NCBI GenBank assembly: GCA_037447605.1
Contig: CM074817.1
Coordinates: 89,198 to 111,988, forward strand
Reading direction: 5' to 3'
Length of the DNA: 22,791 bases
From: Zygnema circumcarinatum
Lineage: Eukaryota > Streptophyta > Zygnematophyceae > Zygnematales > Zygnemataceae
Shown in pieces: positions 1 through 16,357 of this stretch (positions are counted from its first letter, which is position 1; each line of letters starts with the position of its first letter). Under the pieces are notes generated by a model. That model was given only the letters and a program-made list of their open reading frames with translations. It did not search any database and was not told the origin of the DNA. A program made the position numbers and the translations under genes.

Positions 1-1121
1 AAAGGAGACCCGCGAAAGAGAAAGGGCCCCTCCATCCACAAGGGCGGAAAGTCTTCCAATTGTTCCGACGACAAGTTCTATGGCCTGAGACTCGAGTCTG
101 CAGAAAATAGAACAAGTTGATCCTCAAACTTCAAATTTCTACGAGAAGTAGCAAGTAAAAAACGCAAAATCAGAGCGCATTTTGACTGCATGATTCCTTT
201 TTACAAAGGGCTTCTAGGGTTGAAGCAACCCTTAAATCTGTACTGTCTGGAAGTGGCCTACAAATCTACAGAAAATGCAAAACTCTAAATCAACCCTGAA
301 GCCAACAATTGAGCCCATCCGATATCCACGAATGAACTTTCACTATCAACTTACATCCCAAATCATTGAAATACTGGGAGAAAAAAAGATTTTTCAGCTC
401 ACCCAGCAGCTTGATGCTCCATAGAAGTCCCCTCGTGTATAGCCACCGATCGAATATTTTGGCCTTCCTTTAATAACTTCAGCAGATTTCTAATTTCCAA
501 AACAGCCTCTCTATTTGGAGCCACAATGAGAGCAATAGGCCCATCTCCTTTCTGAACGGGCACTTGTGCTGTTACATGAACAGCAGCAGGAAGAGTATAA
601 CATATTGCACGAAGAGCTCTCTCCCTCTCCCACTCCCTCTCCCTCTCCCTCTCTCCGCCCTCGGCATTGTGCCCTTTGCTCTCTCCATTTTGCCCATGAG
701 GAAGTGGCAAAGAAGCCAGAACATCACATCCCCTTAAACAACCTTCCCAACATTCTCTTGCTAACTTTTGCCAATTCAAAGGTGGGTCGGATAAATTTTT
801 CACTCTAGAGAGAAGTTTTTCTGCTTGAGTGAAAGCAGCAGGCAGTCGAACATCATGTGGGCCTGAGAGAGGAGGTTTTCCCACAGACCCATGGGGCCAA
901 AAAACTCTTTTAGGAGCAGAGATAACATTCTCTCCGTTCTCTGCATTTTCCTTTTTCTGCTTTCCATTTGCTGATCTCTGAGTCGACCCCTCCAGAAATG
1001 TTCCTTGCTTCGTCTTCCGAAGGCTGAGTTCTTGCTTTTTTGGAGCTACCTTTCTCACCCTTCCCTTGAGTCCGGGCTCATTGAAAGGGTTTTCTGGCGT
1101 AGGAAGCGTGTAACACATGCC
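1..1121 (-). CDS. DEAD-box-like RNA helicase with degenerate motifs (partial, 3' end beyond window)
   Basis: Two exons can be placed: 1121-403 (acceptor TTTTGCAG, donor GTGAGC at 402) and 97-1 (acceptor TTTTCTGCAG), separated by a 305-base intron; phase 2 joins phase 2 correctly. The join reads through GIALIVAP-like motif Ia, here IALIVAPNREAVLEI in place of the usual VLxPTRELAxQI, and then VVGTIGRL followed by GGALSLSRVSF, which is the classic DEAD-box motif Ib region just before the DEAD motif. Upstream, GCDVLA and ICYTLPAAVHVTAQ align with the segments before and after the Walker A motif, but the GSGKT itself is not present; a translated GA-repeat sits at that place. Family knowledge says such proteins unwind or remodel RNA with ATP; the missing P-loop makes ATPase activity doubtful. 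The region before residue 100 is basic and low in similarity. The DEAD motif and the helicase C domain would lie beyond position 1. It shares a divergent upstream region with the glycosyltransferase. Confidence 0.72.
616..657. repeat. CT/GA microsatellite inside a coding exon
   Basis: The plus strand is almost pure CTCCCT/CT. On the minus strand it stays open in the helicase frame and codes alternating Glu/Arg (GEREREREWERER). No GT donor was found in the roughly 60 bases before it on the minus strand, so removal by splicing is not obvious. Confidence 0.8.
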
Positions 1122-1450
1122 CTGCAAAAGCATCTCTGATTAAAAAACTTCTATTTTGTCTTCCTGTCTAGCAGAATATAGTATGTTGTATCCACTTGTT
1201 TATGAAAATTACCACTGCACAATCAAGCCCTGCATGTGGTGGCGTTCGCTCGAAGAATTCGAGCTCTCTCAGAGTTCCAGAAGATGAACGTAAGAGCAAG
1301 ATTCTATAATTTCATCATCCCAAGTTACATTATCATCCTCCTCATCATCATCCTTGTTGCATCCAAGGTTACATACATGTTACAACTACTTTGAATCCCC
1401 ATTAAGCTCTTTAACTCCTCACTTAAAACCCATATGGCAGACATTCTGAC

Positions 1451-1654
1451 ATTCTGACATTCATTGGCTTTCATCATCAAATGACCTATCAAATCGTATG
1501 CCCTTCTCACCTCAGCAACCCTCCTCACCCCCTTCCTCCTCCGCCTCTTCGCCGCAGCCCCCTCCAGAGGGTTCACATCTCCCATCTCCGCTCTTAGGCG
1601 CTTCCTCTGCATTTTGTTCTTCTTCCTGTTCGAAAATTCCTCTCCTCGCCCCAT
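1451..1654 (-). CDS. Candidate 5' coding exon of the helicase-like gene
   Basis: An open segment starts at an ATG at 1654-1652 that follows a plausible acceptor (TTTGCAG at about 1662). It encodes a strongly basic stretch rich in Lys/Arg (KRRRRKG is visible) followed by a helical segment, VRRAYDLIGHLMMKANEC. Basic nucleolar-type N-termini are common in RNA helicases. A possible donor (GTCAGA at 1450) ends the exon in phase 0, which matches the phase-0 start of the exon at 1121, so the two could be spliced. I do not recognise the segment as a named domain; it could also be part of a separate small transcript. The link to the helicase is inference from strand, distance and phase. Confidence 0.35.
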
Positions 1655-2190
1655 TTCTCCCTCTGCAAACAAAACCCAAATTGATGGGCTGATCCAGCTG
1701 CACTGCAACTCCTGATTACAAGAAAAGAAGCAAAATTCGTTTCATGGAAGGTTTCTCCTCCTTCTCTTTTCTTACCAGAGCAGCAGCCGTGTATCAACAA
1801 AGAGATGGCGGGGAAGCAAGAGCTGATGATTCTCGCCTTCTTAATGGAACCAGTCTTTCTTCAGGAAGGAATAACAGCAGAAAATTTACGGCGGCGCGTT
1901 ATTTTCAAGTGGGTCTTTCAAGACGTTTCAAGCCCATTCAAACTTGAACGCATGAAGTGAAGAATCGGAAGGGTTTACGATGAATAGAGTTGGCGGCTCC
2001 CGCCATGGCTTCCTTTCCTTTACTTTCTTTCTGAGTGAATAAAGGCCCATGAAGGTTCATCCCACTGGTTTTTTTAGGGCACAGCAGCAGAGTCCTTTCT
2101 GTTCACTATTTCGACCGTTTTCGAAACTCCCCTTTAGTTTCGGGGAAAAAAAAAAGCTCAAGCATTACATTGCGAGTGGTGGGCCATGCC
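1655..2190. promoter_or_regulatory. Divergent upstream region, helicase-like gene and glycosyltransferase
   Basis: About 540 bases between two start codons pointing away from each other. It holds short open frames without recognisable similarity, a run of A at 2145-2154, and no clear TATA box that I can defend. It must carry both 5' untranslated regions. Just before the glycosyltransferase start an ATG at 2186, in another frame, opens a six-codon reading frame that ends with TGA at 2204-2206 and overlaps the main ATG at 2191. Confidence 0.5.
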
Positions 2191-4960
2191 ATGGGTTCCT
2201 TTATGAGGCTTTGTGAAGCTCGCATCTCTCATCTGTCCCTTCCTCCTCCCTTGTTTCAGCTCAACAACAAGCGAACACGTGAAGACAGTTCCTTAAACTC
2301 GTGCAGCAATGTGGGCGCTTTTTCAATGCAACAGAATGAAATATTTCAACAAACAGCAGCTTCAACAAGCTGCATTTTGGGGCCATTTAGGGAACAAAAA
2401 TGGAACGATTTGAGAGCTGGCAAGAGAAGCATTAGGAGTAGTAGAAAAAGGCAGTTTTTTCCTTCAGAAGTAGCTCCTGCTGTGACCCACAAACATCTAT
2501 TTTTTCGATGCAATGTAAGTCACACGCCTGCTGCCTCAACTGACGAAGGAATTTCCGGATTATGGAGCGTTATTATTCCCACATATAATCGGCTTCCCAT
2601 TCTGAAAAAGTGTTTGAAAGCTTTGGAAGAGCAAAGCGATGGATTAGTTGAAGCAGGAGTGAAGGAGTATGAAATAGTTGTTGTAGATGATGGGTCGACC
2701 GATGGAACAGTGGAATTCCTTTCAGAAAACAAAGCAGCTTTTCCTCATTTGAAGCTGTTCAAGCAGCAGCATGGAGGCGCTACAGCAGCGAGAAATTATG
2801 GGATGTCTGCTTCTAAAGGATCGACGATTGTGTTTATTGATTCAGACATGGTTGTTGCAAAAGGTACATTTTTCATTTGATCTTTTGCCCCTTTTTGCTT
2901 CGATACCATCTCCTCTGCATTCATGTTTGAAGAATTGATGAATTATATATGATTTCCTTACAACTATTGCGAGAATAGTAATGCCTTCAATGCATTCATG
3001 TGTTTATGCTTCGGTCGGACTGACTGTAGTTAAACTTTGGTGGGTTTTCTCTCTCTCGCTCTCTCTATCTCTCTCTCTCTCCCTCCCTCCCTCTCTCTCT
3101 CTTTCTCTCCCCCTCTATCTTCTCCCCAAGATTATGGATAGTTTTTCCCAAAACAGTCGGCAGATTGCCTGTTCCTTGTATCCCAACAAACGCCCCCTGA
3201 AACCTGTAAACAGACGGACTTATCATTCTCACTTTTTCTCACATCATCTCCCTTTTCTCAATCCCTTTCGTTCCTTCATAATAGGCCAAGTTCTTCTATC
3301 CCCAATGCTGCATGTATTTGTTGGTCTAACCCTGTTATTATAAGCTATTACTTGCTCCAATTCTTCTTAGGCAAATGGGATCACTCTCAGGGGCGATGCA
3401 GACTTTCTCAAATCGCACGCTTTGGCTCTAAGAGCAGCTTATGCCATGGACGGAAACGACAAAGCCTTTTCATACGGCCGAGTAGTGAATACTGCAAACT
3501 TTGATGATCCCCAATCTGAGAAATTCAAAATAACAGTGAGCTTCCCACTTTTTGCCGGTTTTTAGGATTTCTAGGGATTGTTTTTTAGGGTTTTTTAAGG
3601 TTCTTTTTAATGATTTTGTAGGATTACTGTAGTTCGCGCTGCTGAATTCATGCTCCACATCTTTTCTGCACTTTTTCGCATTCGAAAAAGAGGCAGTTTG
3701 CTATGTATGTAATCCTCAAGTCTTTCTGACCTTTTGTCCCACTTTTCTATACCATTTTTCTTTTCATCTTTCATTCTTCTCAGAGAAAGTAATCCAAACC
3801 TAATCCAACTCCCCCTCCTTCTGCAATACAGGACTACTCCGCTGCTTTTTTCGCGACTGGCAATGTGGCGATTTCAAGAAAGAGGCTTTTGGCTGCTGCT
3901 CTCCTATTGTCTGGAAACTCTACCTCTCCTTTTGATGCTGATTTCAGCGAATATGGATGGGAGGACTTAGAGCTGGGAGGTCAGCCCCATCTCATTTTCT
4001 AGTTAAAATTTCTTTCCTTTGGGTGATTATAGCTGAGATTTTCTATAGTTGATACTACATGCTTTATTTGTTGCTTTGGGTTATGAGTACTTAAGAGTAA
4101 TAATTTGAAGTAAAAGGGTTTTTTTTGTTTTTTCAGAGAGGTTGAGACAACAAGGGGCTCGGATAGTTCACTGCCCTGATGCTGTTGGATACCACTTCCA
4201 TCCTGCCTTCTCTTTGAACCAGCTCCCTCACCTCATTGAGCAGGTAAGCCTTCTAGAAGCTTTTCCACTACTCTCTCTCTCTTCCTCTCGCTCGCTCTCT
4301 CTCCCTCTCCCTCTCCCTCTCTCTCCCTCTCTCTCCCTTTCTCCCTTGTTCCCCCCCTCCCACTTCTATCTCTCTCCCTCTCCCTCCCTCGGCCGCTTGG
4401 CTGCAGCTCAGCTTGTGCAGAGGCTGATGTTGAATGAAGGAAGATGATTGGATCATAGGTCGTAGAGAGCAGGTGTGAGATAGACAAGAGTTAGACAGGT
4501 TTGAAAAGACTTCTGGTTAGAAGTGGCGAACAAACCGAAGGTTAAGAGCAGCTGGATGTTTCTTGTAGTTATGGCGGGAATAGGCATATTTCCTTCCAAG
4601 CAGAAGCTTCGGTATTTACCTGCAAGGAAAGACTATGAGGAGGAAGGTGGAAAAAGAAAGTTTCTGAACTTCTTGAATGGTGTTGTGAATGTTTAGGAGC
4701 GACAGCGAGGTCGAAATGGAGTTCGATTTTTCCGTAAACATCCGAATCTGAACGTCCGGCTTATGATCCAAATGACTCCTTTCCACGAGCTTCTGTGGGC
4801 TCTCCTCACTTTGAATGGTCTGCTTAATGAGAAGACAATGGAGCCTCTTCTTCGAGCCCTCGTGAACAGAGGGCAGTGGAGACTCGCACTTGGTTTACTC
4901 TCGCCAGTATTGAACTGGCACACTGTGCAGGCATTGAAGGAAGAACTTAGAAAAGTGTGA
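2191..4960 (+). CDS. Family 2 glycosyltransferase, cyanobacterial type, with N-terminal targeting-like extension
   Basis: Five exons: 2191-2863, 3402-3535, 3832-3979, 4137-4243, 4697-4960; 1326 bases, 441 residues and stop, all phases closing. The start ATG at 2191 sits in GCCATGCCATGG. Residues 1 to about 120 are Ser/Arg-rich without similarity and look like a plastid or other organelle transit peptide (inference). The GT-A catalytic fold follows: VIIPTYN at about 128, the nucleotide-binding VVVDDGSTDGT at about 163-173, GGATAARNYG near 195, and the metal-binding DXD as DSD at 217-219. Exon 3 gives FFATGNVAISRK and YGWEDLELG, the acceptor-site ED motif typical of GT2 enzymes; exons 4-5 add a C-terminal tail (FRKHPNLNVRLMIQMTP). 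The enzyme would transfer a sugar from a nucleotide donor; donor and acceptor cannot be told. The first intron's nearer AG at 3369-3370 breaks the frame, and the AG at 3400-3401 restores SDMVVAKDFLKSH, so I chose the latter. An AATAAA at 5264-5269 may serve its 3' end. Confidence 0.9.
3047..3121 (+). repeat. (CT)n microsatellite in glycosyltransferase intron 1
   Basis: Nearly pure CTCTCTCT/CCCT between the donor at 2864 and the acceptor at 3401. The sense strand is pyrimidine-rich, but the tract lies too far from the acceptor to be its polypyrimidine tract. Confidence 0.85.
4268..4389 (+). repeat. CT-rich microsatellite in glycosyltransferase intron 4
   Basis: Repeats of CTCTCT and CTCCCT between the donor at 4244 and the acceptor at 4695-4696. 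Reading through the donor gives only Ser/Leu/Pro repeats, which supports the splice. Confidence 0.85.
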
Positions 4961-5652
4961 ACATCTTGGAAATGGACAATGTCTAAACTCTTGGAGTCTT
5001 GACGAGGTACTAATGAATGTATCAAGCAGAGAGCTTCAAGCTTGCCTCAGCCAGATTCTATGCAGAGTATGGGATGGTGAGATAATTCACCCTTAATAAT
5101 GGAACGTTTCGAAGGCAGTCAATGCACAGACACTTGTTGAACTTGAGAGTAGCTCACTCTGTCAACAAACGCCATTGTATGTTCCCAGTGGCATTAATAC
5201 TGAGAATTTCTTTGTTTGGGTCTCTAAATTTCGGAAATTATAGAAACTAGTGAGTTCGTGAACAATAAAGAGCTCTTTCCCNNNNNNNNNNCCCCCCCCC
5301 CCCCCCCCCCCCCACTTTGAATTCCAAGACTCCAGAATTCCAGCTCACCATGCTTTAGGAATTCTGAATTTGCGAACCCGAAATTCGCCGAGTATAGAGT
5401 TCCGGGTTTGAGTTTTTCATCATGTTGTTCTTGTGCCATACAAACGCATCGAACGCCACAAAACAACATACGTGCAGATGAAGCTCAAGAGTAAGCCTTC
5501 AACAACAAGTGCTTGCACACACAGCTCAAGAAGAGACAAGAGCGTTCGAGGTTCCATTTTTTAAGGCCGCCAACCCCAAGCCTCAACCGAACCCCAACTT
5601 GACTTCTCCAGAGCTCCTCTGCCCTAAAGTCCTAAAACAACCCCTACAAAAC
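4961..5652. other. Convergent intergenic region between glycosyltransferase and Miro
   Basis: Both neighbouring genes end here. It contains a candidate AATAAA poly(A) signal for the plus gene at 5264-5269, a sequencing gap with a C tract, and around 5320-5400 several copies of CCAGAATTCCAG-like words also found in a Miro intron near 9934. I see no gene. Confidence 0.6.
5282..5313. other. Assembly gap (10 N) followed by 22 C
   Basis: Ten N at 5282-5291 are followed by C at 5292-5313. A C homopolymer at a gap edge suggests a polymerase or assembly stop; the true length is unknown. Confidence 0.95.
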
Positions 5653-12408
<6,756 letters not shown>

Positions 12409-12453
12409 GGCCGGAAGCTGCTTAGCTTGAGGGCTCGCCTTTGTGGTGATACG

Positions 12454-12520
12454 AGGAGTAGAGAGAGAGAGAGAGAGGGAGAGAAAGGGAGAGAGAGAGG
12501 AGAGGGGGGGCGGAGAGAGG
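12454..12520. repeat. GA microsatellite in the Miro 5' leader
   Basis: GAGAGAGA and GGGAGA words on the plus strand; CT-rich in Miro sense, directly upstream of the start codon. Confidence 0.8.
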
Positions 12521-12528
12521 AAGCTTTT

Positions 12529-12542
12529 AGGGTTAGGGTTAG
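12529..12542 (-). promoter_or_regulatory. Telo-box-like CCCTAACCCTAA upstream of Miro
   Basis: The minus strand reads CTAACCCTAACCCT about 120 bases before the Miro start. Telo-boxes are known plant promoter elements of housekeeping and translation genes; here the unit is TTAGGG on the plus strand rather than TTTAGGG. Confidence 0.45.
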
Positions 12543-12648
12543 ACGTTGACCCTTGCAAATGCGTTTTCACTGGTTTCGTACCATTCTAAGAGTACGAAAA
12601 CGTACGAATGTCGTACATGTACGATAAGGGCATGCGCTGGAGGCCGGT

Positions 12649-12795
12649 CGGACCAACCATTGGATGGCAATGGTTAGACTGCCAATGGTTGGAAACCATT
12701 GGACGGCAATGGTTCTCCAATGGTTGACATTCCCGTTGGACAACCATTGCCGTCCAACGGTTCCGACCATCGCCAGCATCGGCAACCAATGGTTG
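12649..12795. repeat. Palindromic array built on CCATTGG/GGCAATGG words
   Basis: Copies of ACCATTGG, GGCAATGGTT, CCAATGGTTG and their complements are packed together. One pair is exact over 16 bases: TTGGACGGCAATGGTT at 12699-12714 and its reverse complement at 12742-12757, 27 bases apart. At least five CCAAT cores lie on the two strands. Confidence 0.8.
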
Positions 12796-12813
12796 CCAAG
12801 GATTGCCTGTCAT

Positions 12814-12907
12814 GTCATGGCCATCCTTGCCTGGCATGTCATGGTCATCCATGCATGTCATGGCCATCCATGCATGTCATGCCATGGCATGACATGGCAT
12901 GCCATGG
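12814..12907. repeat. 19-bp tandem repeat GTCATGGCCATCCATGCAT and CATGGCATG palindromes
   Basis: Units start at 12814 (longer, diverged), 12838, 12857 and 12876; the two middle ones differ by one base (GGTCAT versus GGCCAT). The last unit merges into overlapping GCCATGGC and GCATGACATGGCATGCC palindromes. Confidence 0.85.
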
Positions 12908-13183
12908 ACCGGCCGGCGCCCTCCTTTGGGCCACCCGTCGGGCTGTCCGTCTGTCCGCTTCACCGGCTTCCGTCCCTCCCCTCCGCCTGCGACTGCCTGC
13001 TGTGGCCAACCCTAATTTGCTGGCGGGAGGGGAAGGGCGGAGGGGGGGCGCTGAGCTTTAGGGTTGCCCCGCACTTTACCTCCAGAGTTACGTGAAGGGA
13101 GCAGCAGCTTACTTTCTCCTTGCAGGACTGAGCAGATTTCATTTTTCTCTGTTTCTGCGATTTGGAATCTGAGGGTCGCTCTC

Positions 13184-13382
13184 TCACTCTTTTTTTTTTC
13201 TCTCTCTCTCTGTGTCCCTCTCTCTCTTTCTCTCTCTTTCTCGCTCTCTCGCCACTCCCTTCCTTCGCTCTCTCCTCTCCTCTCCGCCCTCAGCTTCCGC
13301 CTCCCCGCTCCCTCCTGTTCTTTCTCTTCATCTCCCGCTCTCCTCCCTCCTGTCTCACTCCCTCCCTCCCTCGTCTCCCCCT
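13184..13382 (+). repeat. CT-rich leader of the F-box gene
   Basis: TTTTTTTTTTCTCTCTCT followed by CTCTCT and CCTCCC words up to 35 bases before the ATG. It is probably 5' untranslated sequence or promoter. Confidence 0.7.
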
Positions 13383-13416
13383 TCAAAACCAATCCAGAAT
13401 AGCGTAATCTCAGGCC

Positions 13417-14768
13417 ATGGGCAAGAGCAAAACAAGAATCAATCTCTTCTTCTTTCTCCGCCGTTTGAAGTCAAAGAAAAAGAAAGAAAGTCAAAGAAAG
13501 AAGGCGTCCCTTTTTCCTCCCCCAGCTGACTTAGACAGAAACCCTAAAACTCCCCACGAGGTCTCTCCCCCCACGGATCCCGTTTTTTCTGAGAGAGAAT
13601 GCCCTGCAGAATTCTCTTTAGAATGCGAGTCTCTCATTCCTGGCCTTCCTCCTGAAATCGCCTTAAGCTGTATTGCTAAGCTTCCGACTTCAACAAGAAT
13701 GCGATTAAGGGGTGTGAGCAGAGCTTGGAGAGATCAGTGTTGCGGTGATGCGATTAATCAAGCACGTGCTAAAGACGGGTTTCTTTTGGATCCCTGCTTC
13801 ATCTGCAAGTGCCCTGTAATGGAGGTGCAGCAGTTCATGAAGCGGTAGGGACCCTCTTTTCCAATTCTTTTGTCGGGGTTGGTCACCATCCCTTTTGAAA
13901 TTGTGCCGTTCATTTTTGTGAAGTTATGTGAACGGATGTTGGTTGATGTGTATAAACTGGAGTAATGCTGTCCGGTGGTATGGCCGGTTGATGTAGTGAA
14001 TCCGTTTTGTTCGACAAGATTGGACTATGTCTCTCTTTGCACACAGTCTCTCTCCCTCTCTCCACTCTCCTATTTTCTTTCCTTTTGGACCATTTATTAC
14101 GCATTCAAGTGAAGTTTTGAAGTGAAATCTTGAAATTGTAGAATCTTGAATGCATTCCTTTCAATGTTGTTGGGTACTGGAAGCCCAAAAACTGTGTCAC
14201 TCCGTCTCTCACAGGAAAAAGACTATATAGGGATATATTTTCTCCAAAGCATCCCATTCATGATGTTGTCATCTTGTTGAATGCGTTAGTTCATTGTTCA
14301 CTTAGTGCAAGAGAAGGCCTACAGTCACACCACAGATTTCTGAGCTGCATATGTTTGGGCGATTGCAGCTCCACTTTCAACCTCAGTTGCTGCGAGTCAT
14401 GGCGGACAAGGACGACTGTCGAATACTTCAGAAAAAGGTTTAACGTCGATAAAAAATCGGCTTTCGATGTCCAATATTTGGAAGCCTATGCGGAGGAGGA
14501 GGAGGATCGAATAGTGAACTGCCTCTCTAAGCTGCGGCAGCAGCTTGTAAGCAATGAGAAATTTGAGCCTCCAAGAAATGACACGGAGATGTATAAGGCG
14601 GAGACGAAGCACCACAGAGAGGTATACGGGCACCTCCATGACATGCGCGCCCAGATCCGTTTAGCGGGAGAGGACATTCATCAGGGGAGCTTTTGGAAGT
14701 CTCGATTTCGGTTGCCCCAACTTAGTTCATGGGACCATGACGTGATGCTGTTCTTCTTCATCATGTGA
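13417..14768 (+). CDS. F-box protein with an unrecognised acidic C-terminal region
   Basis: Two-exon model, 13417-13844 and 14369-14768; 828 bases, 275 residues. The ATG lies in GGCCATGGG. Residues 1-60 are basic then Pro-rich. Residues 72-112 read LIPGLPPEIALSCIAKLP, then RMRLRGVSRAWRD, the standard F-box pattern that binds SKP1 in SCF ubiquitin ligases. CFICKC follows at 127-132. The donor is CG|GTAGGG and the acceptor GATTGCAG at 14366-14368; reading through the donor stops at once (TAG at 13846). An alternative acceptor (CCTCAG at 14384-14386) also keeps frame. Exon 2 encodes TVEYFRKRFNVDKKSAFDV, an acidic AEEEED patch and a helical stretch, ending at TGA 14766-14768. There are no kelch or leucine-rich repeats. 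Target and pathway are unknown, and the joining of exon 2 is inferred from phase and strand. Confidence 0.65.
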
Positions 14769-15544
14769 GAGATGCTTGGGGAGTCTTGAAGGGTAAGGGA
14801 TGTAGTATAGGATCTGAGATCTGCTGTGAGTACCTTAGACTTCAGATTAGATGGAAGCTACTAGTACTTCGAAAGTTCGAATGTTGATTAAATTGAGTTC
14901 TTGTGGATAATTTGTTCAGAGCAGAGCCCTTGCGGAAGGCGCATTCCGCTCCTTACCCCATAAGAATAGCCCTCTTTCTCTGTCCCCTTTACTTCCTTTT
15001 TGTGGCCTTTTAATGTGGCGCATCCAAAGTCTCAATGTTGCCTGCTTTTTATGATCCTTCTTCATATCTCCAATGCATTCTAATGCATCATGCGTATTTG
15101 CATGATGAATGACACGGCATGGCACGACTCGGATCCTGTCATTAGATGTAATGTCAAGGCCTCCTTGTCAGGTGTATCCTTTCATGTCAACTCACGTCTC
15201 CTTTGGCACCCACATTCAAACGTTTTTCAGGACTTTTCCTCTTTCTCTCCGTTCACAAACTCAATAGACGTGTTCAAAGGCACCAGAACAGAGCGAATTC
15301 CATCCGTTGTTTTCAAAAACCTTTGTTGTCAGTAATGCCATTCTCCTTGCTGTGAAACAATAAGATTCAGATTACTGAGCAAAGACGTTGTTTTGTTCAA
15401 AAGCACTTGGCACACCTTTGATCTTTCATTCATCATTTTCATCAGCGAATCGTTCTCCTTGCGACACGTACGACTTTGGTTAAATGATATTGTCATGACA
15501 CACGAGTGGAGTTGCATAGAACGTCTAGCGGAAGATGTCGGATA

Positions 15545-15755
15545 CATATACAACTCATGTAACGAGAGGGAGAAGGAGAGAGGGCGGGAGTGGGAGCGGG
15601 AGTGGAACAAATGTAGAGGGAGAGGGAAAGGAAGAAGAAGAGAGGAAGGGGGAGAGGAAGGTGGAGAGAGAGGGAGAGGAAGAGAGGGAGGAAGAGGGCG
15701 AGAGTGAATGGGCGAGGGGACACGGCGAGGGAGAGGGAGAGAGGGAAAGACGGAA
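15545..15755. repeat. GA/GGGAGA-rich low-complexity tract
   Basis: Purine-only stretches on the plus strand (GAGAGGGAGAAGG and similar) broken by few pyrimidines. Confidence 0.85.
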
Positions 15756-16351
15756 AGAGAGCTCTCACTGCTGACCCGACCTTCATTTATTCAAACGCAT
15801 TCGCTCGTTCAAACACTCGCCAGGATGGCCCTGGAAAGAGTATCCCATCCCTCTCCAACGGAACCAGCCCCTCAACAGAACCAACCAGCCTCGCAGGGGC
15901 TATCCGTACCTTCTTCTCCTCTTCATATCTTTCCCGCTAGTTCCCTTTGTTCCCTTCACCTGCTCACACAGAGAAATCCCTACTTCTCTGTTACCCCTCC
16001 TACCACCTCTCCCTCTCCTATCGCCACTGTCATCCTACCACCTCTCTGCCTGTGAAAGTCGAGTCTACTACTACCAGGCCTGCACTTCTCTCACAATAAT
16101 GGACTCCACTAACTCTAAAATAGTTCGACTAAAGCTACCCAGACTTCCCTACAGGAGCGCCACAAAAAATGCCCAGAATTTTTCTGCAAGTTTCGGGTAC
16201 TCAAGCGATAGCAGAAGTAGAGGAGGGGTAAAAAAAAAAAAGAGAAAAAAAATCTTTCCCCTACAACTGCTTTCTTGAGGTTTGCCGAGTACAAGAATAA
16301 TAGTCTTCAAATTTCAGTTCACTTTCTTCTCTGGAAAGAAAAATAGCTCTC

Positions 16352-16357
16352 TTTATT
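16352..16357 (-). promoter_or_regulatory. Candidate poly(A) signal AATAAA for ZRF1
   Basis: The plus strand has TTTATT. It is the canonical signal on the minus strand, some 290 bases past the stop codon. Plant signals are loose, so this is tentative. Confidence 0.3.

Larger units (their letters stand above)
12409..13416. promoter_or_regulatory. Divergent upstream region, Miro and F-box gene
   Basis: One kilobase between the Miro start (12408, minus) and the F-box start (13417, plus). In order it holds a GA microsatellite (12454-12520), a telomere-like box (12529-12542), GTAC-rich palindromic words (12590-12625), the palindromic CCAAT and CATG arrays (12649-12907), a GC-rich segment and a CT-rich leader (13184-13382). 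Open frames inside it are made of repeats and I do not count them as genes. Confidence 0.6.

Noticed and set aside
1744-1947. 67-codon plus-strand open frame upstream of the glycosyltransferase
   Set aside because: It is short, without similarity, and lies in the divergent leader region opposite the candidate helicase first exon.
3371-3401. Use of the first AG (3369-3370) as acceptor of glycosyltransferase intron 1
   Set aside because: It puts the next exon out of frame; the AG at 3400-3401 restores the frame and the conserved DSD...DFL spacing.
12649-12907. CRISPR-like array
   Set aside because: The repeats are short, palindromic and adjacent, with no uniform spacers, and the setting is a eukaryotic promoter.
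15708-16055. Plus-strand Ser/Pro-rich open frame
   Set aside because: It begins in a GA microsatellite, has no domain, no supporting splice structure and lies in a convergent intergenic region.
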